From the NCBI RefSeq assembly GCF_000420945.1, contig NZ_ATVX01000003.1, forward strand, positions 62,001 through 126,000: a stretch of 64,000 nucleotides of DNA, given 5' to 3'. The number at the start of each line of letters is the position of its first letter. Positions within the stretch are counted from its first letter, which is position 1. Below, piece after piece: positions 62,950 to 64,000 of this stretch. The notes under the pieces were generated by a model. The model was not told the origin of the DNA. It saw only the letters and a program-made list of their open reading frames with translations, and made no database searches. The stretch comes from Butyrivibrio sp. VCB2006 (lineage in GTDB: Bacteria; Bacillota; Clostridia; Lachnospirales; Lachnospiraceae). The position numbers were made by a program, and so were the translations under genes.

Positions 62950-64000
62950 GTGCAAAAAATGATGAACAATGCTCTAAACAAAATACTTAATACGCCTATA
63001 AGATTGAATCTTGGTGGAATTATACTAATCTCTTTGGTGCAAGTATTCATTGAAGTTATTAGTATTTCAAACATAGAAATCTGTAGGAGAATGCTCAATT
63101 ACTTACTGTCACATGAAACAAAACGGTTGATGATGAACAGCATGATCTTTTGTACCATAATGACTATCACTATCATTATGGGTCATGTAAATGCTTATCT
63201 GATAGCCCATGTGCGAGGAAGACTTCTACTTGCACTTAGCAACAAACTGCTGATAAAGAATTCAAATCTCTATTGCTGGAGTAGAGCGGATCTAAGTTCC
63301 AATGACAGAGTATCTGTTGTAACCGGAGACCTGGAAAGATATGTCGACAGTCTCATAAATAAAGCATTTCTGTTTTCTTCTTTTATGGTTATACCATGCT
63401 ATGTAATATATGGAATAACCATAAATGCCTGGATCACCTTGATGATTATTGTTTCCAGCATAGTACTTAGTATCTTGAATAAAAACAATAAGTTAAAACT
63501 ATATGAATTCAATAAAGAAATAAATGATAAATATGGTCTTTGGACCAATTATCTGTGGAAAGCCCTGGATAATCTGGAAGTTATCAGAGCATTCCTTTCC
63601 AAGAAAAAAATCATTTCCGAACACAGGAAGCGAGCTGATGACTACTCAAATACTGCGCGTAAATCATGGGAAGCTCAACTAAAAGTGTATCTTGTAGAAG
63701 AGACAGCTGATATGATGTTCACTTTAGTAATATTGAGCCTGAGCTTTGTAGCCATGATTATAGGGGCTATGCCGCCAGCTAATATGCTTGCAATGATTCA
63801 GTCACTTATTAGTGTTCAAAAGAAAATATTCGAGCTTCCGGAACAGATGATACAGCTGAAGGAACTGGAAAGCATTGCATCAAGGATTATAAAGTTTGAA
63901 CAGATACCTGATGATAAAGGTGAGCTCGAACTTAATGAAGAATTCAGATTTCTTCAGGTTAAAGATCTGAAAATCAGTTATGACAATCAGGAAATAATAA
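62950..64000 (+). CDS. ABC exporter, permease-ATPase fusion (partial)
   Basis: 350 codons visible, cut by the right edge. The GTG at 62950 is chosen because GGGGG lies 7 bp upstream; ATGs at 62959 and 62962 are farther from it. The first 310 residues form an ABC transmembrane domain with about six helices and the coupling-helix region (LWTNYLWKALDNLEVIRAF); the start of the nucleotide-binding domain (FLQVKDLKISYDNQEI) follows. Type IV exporter half-transporters move drugs, lipids or peptides. As cargo of the mobile element, with an attenuator-like leader, drug or antimicrobial peptide efflux is plausible but unproven. Confidence 0.88.
   Translation, partial: MQKMMNNALNKILNTPIRLNLGGIILISLVQVFIEVISISNIEICRRMLNYLLSHETKRLMMNSMIFCTIMTITIIMGHVNAYLIAHVRGRLLLALSNKLLIKNSNLYCWSRADLSSNDRVSVVTGDLERYVDSLINKAFLFSSFMVIPCYVIYGITINAWITLMIIVSSIVLSILNKNNKLKLYEFNKEINDKYGLWTNYLWKALDNLEVIRAFLSKKKIISEHRKRADDYSNTARKSWEAQLKVYLVEETADMMFTLVILSLSFVAMIIGAMPPANMLAMIQSLISVQKKIFELPEQMIQLKELESIASRIIKFEQIPDDKGELELNEEFRFLQVKDLKISYDNQEII

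Larger units (their letters stand above)
56041..64000. mobile_element. Integrative mobilizable element inserted at tRNA-Gly (right end not in window)
   Basis: From the tRNA-Gly 3' end to at least the right window edge lies a set of mobile-element genes: tyrosine integrase, VirE-family protein, CHC2 primase, MobV-like relaxase, XRE regulator and an ABC exporter cargo. Candidate oriT hairpins lie upstream of the relaxase. No type IV secretion genes are visible in the window, so it looks mobilizable rather than self-transmissible, though more genes may follow. The attR repeat cannot be checked. Confidence 0.8.

Overview
The window looks like a chromosomal segment of a motile, plant-polysaccharide-degrading member of the Lachnospiraceae (Butyrivibrio or Pseudobutyrivibrio-like). 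This is inferred from the AraR/AraB/AraD cluster, the GH28 pectinase, the flagellins, the T-box-controlled ileS, the VanW, TelA/XpaC and YhaM families, strong AGGAGG ribosome binding sites and moderate GC. No rRNA gene or marker gene is present to fix the genus.

Layout. 1-4932: an L-arabinose operon on the minus strand (araR, araB, araD, split transketolase N and C subunits; the C subunit runs off the left edge). 5218-6688: a small unknown ORF and a lipoprotein. 6762-10913: a cell-surface gene group (small membrane protein, membrane-anchored low-complexity protein, secreted SGNH hydrolase with an Ala/Ser-rich tail). 11052-11948: an OGG1-like DNA glycosylase, followed by a striking non-coding tandem array (12045-12430). 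12513-16573: a membrane-anchored Mrr-like nuclease, then an SGNH/MBOAT O-acylation pair overlapped by a PTS EIIC_2-type permease. 16658-23356: housekeeping genes (RlmD-like and TrmL-like methyltransferases, a two-component system, MutS2). 23494-25824: a degenerate HtrA-like protein and YhaM. 25857-30909: PLP aminotransferase with its Lrp partner, a PurM/HypE-like protein, VanW, and a TPR-like protein. 30970-33732: galT and galK. 33905-36358: telA and xpaC. 36547-41755: an AraC regulator, glycogen phosphorylase, and a secreted 5'-nucleotidase. 41873-45245: two divergent flagellins, one carrying an internal zinc-protease domain. 45368-48862: ileS with its T-box leader. 48978-55804: aquaporin, GH28, threonine aldolase, fRMsr, a diguanylate cyclase and an RlmI-like methyltransferase.

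55937-64000: a tRNA-Gly(GCC) gene followed by an integrated mobilizable element. It carries a tyrosine integrase, a VirE-family helicase-like protein, a CHC2 primase, a MobV-like relaxase with a candidate oriT, an XRE regulator, and an ABC exporter behind a putative attenuator leader. The right end of the element lies outside the window.

The best candidates for unusual biology are: (1) the protease-bearing flagellin, which fits the flagellinolysin family, facing a cysteine-containing flagellin; (2) the leader peptide and terminator/antiterminator arrangement before the element's ABC exporter; (3) the 12045-12430 tandem array, whose CTAC units alternate at 53 and 62-63 bp; (4) a dispersed 29-bp hairpin found at the 3' ends of two ara genes and again next to the integrase; and (5) an HtrA-like protein that has lost its catalytic histidine.
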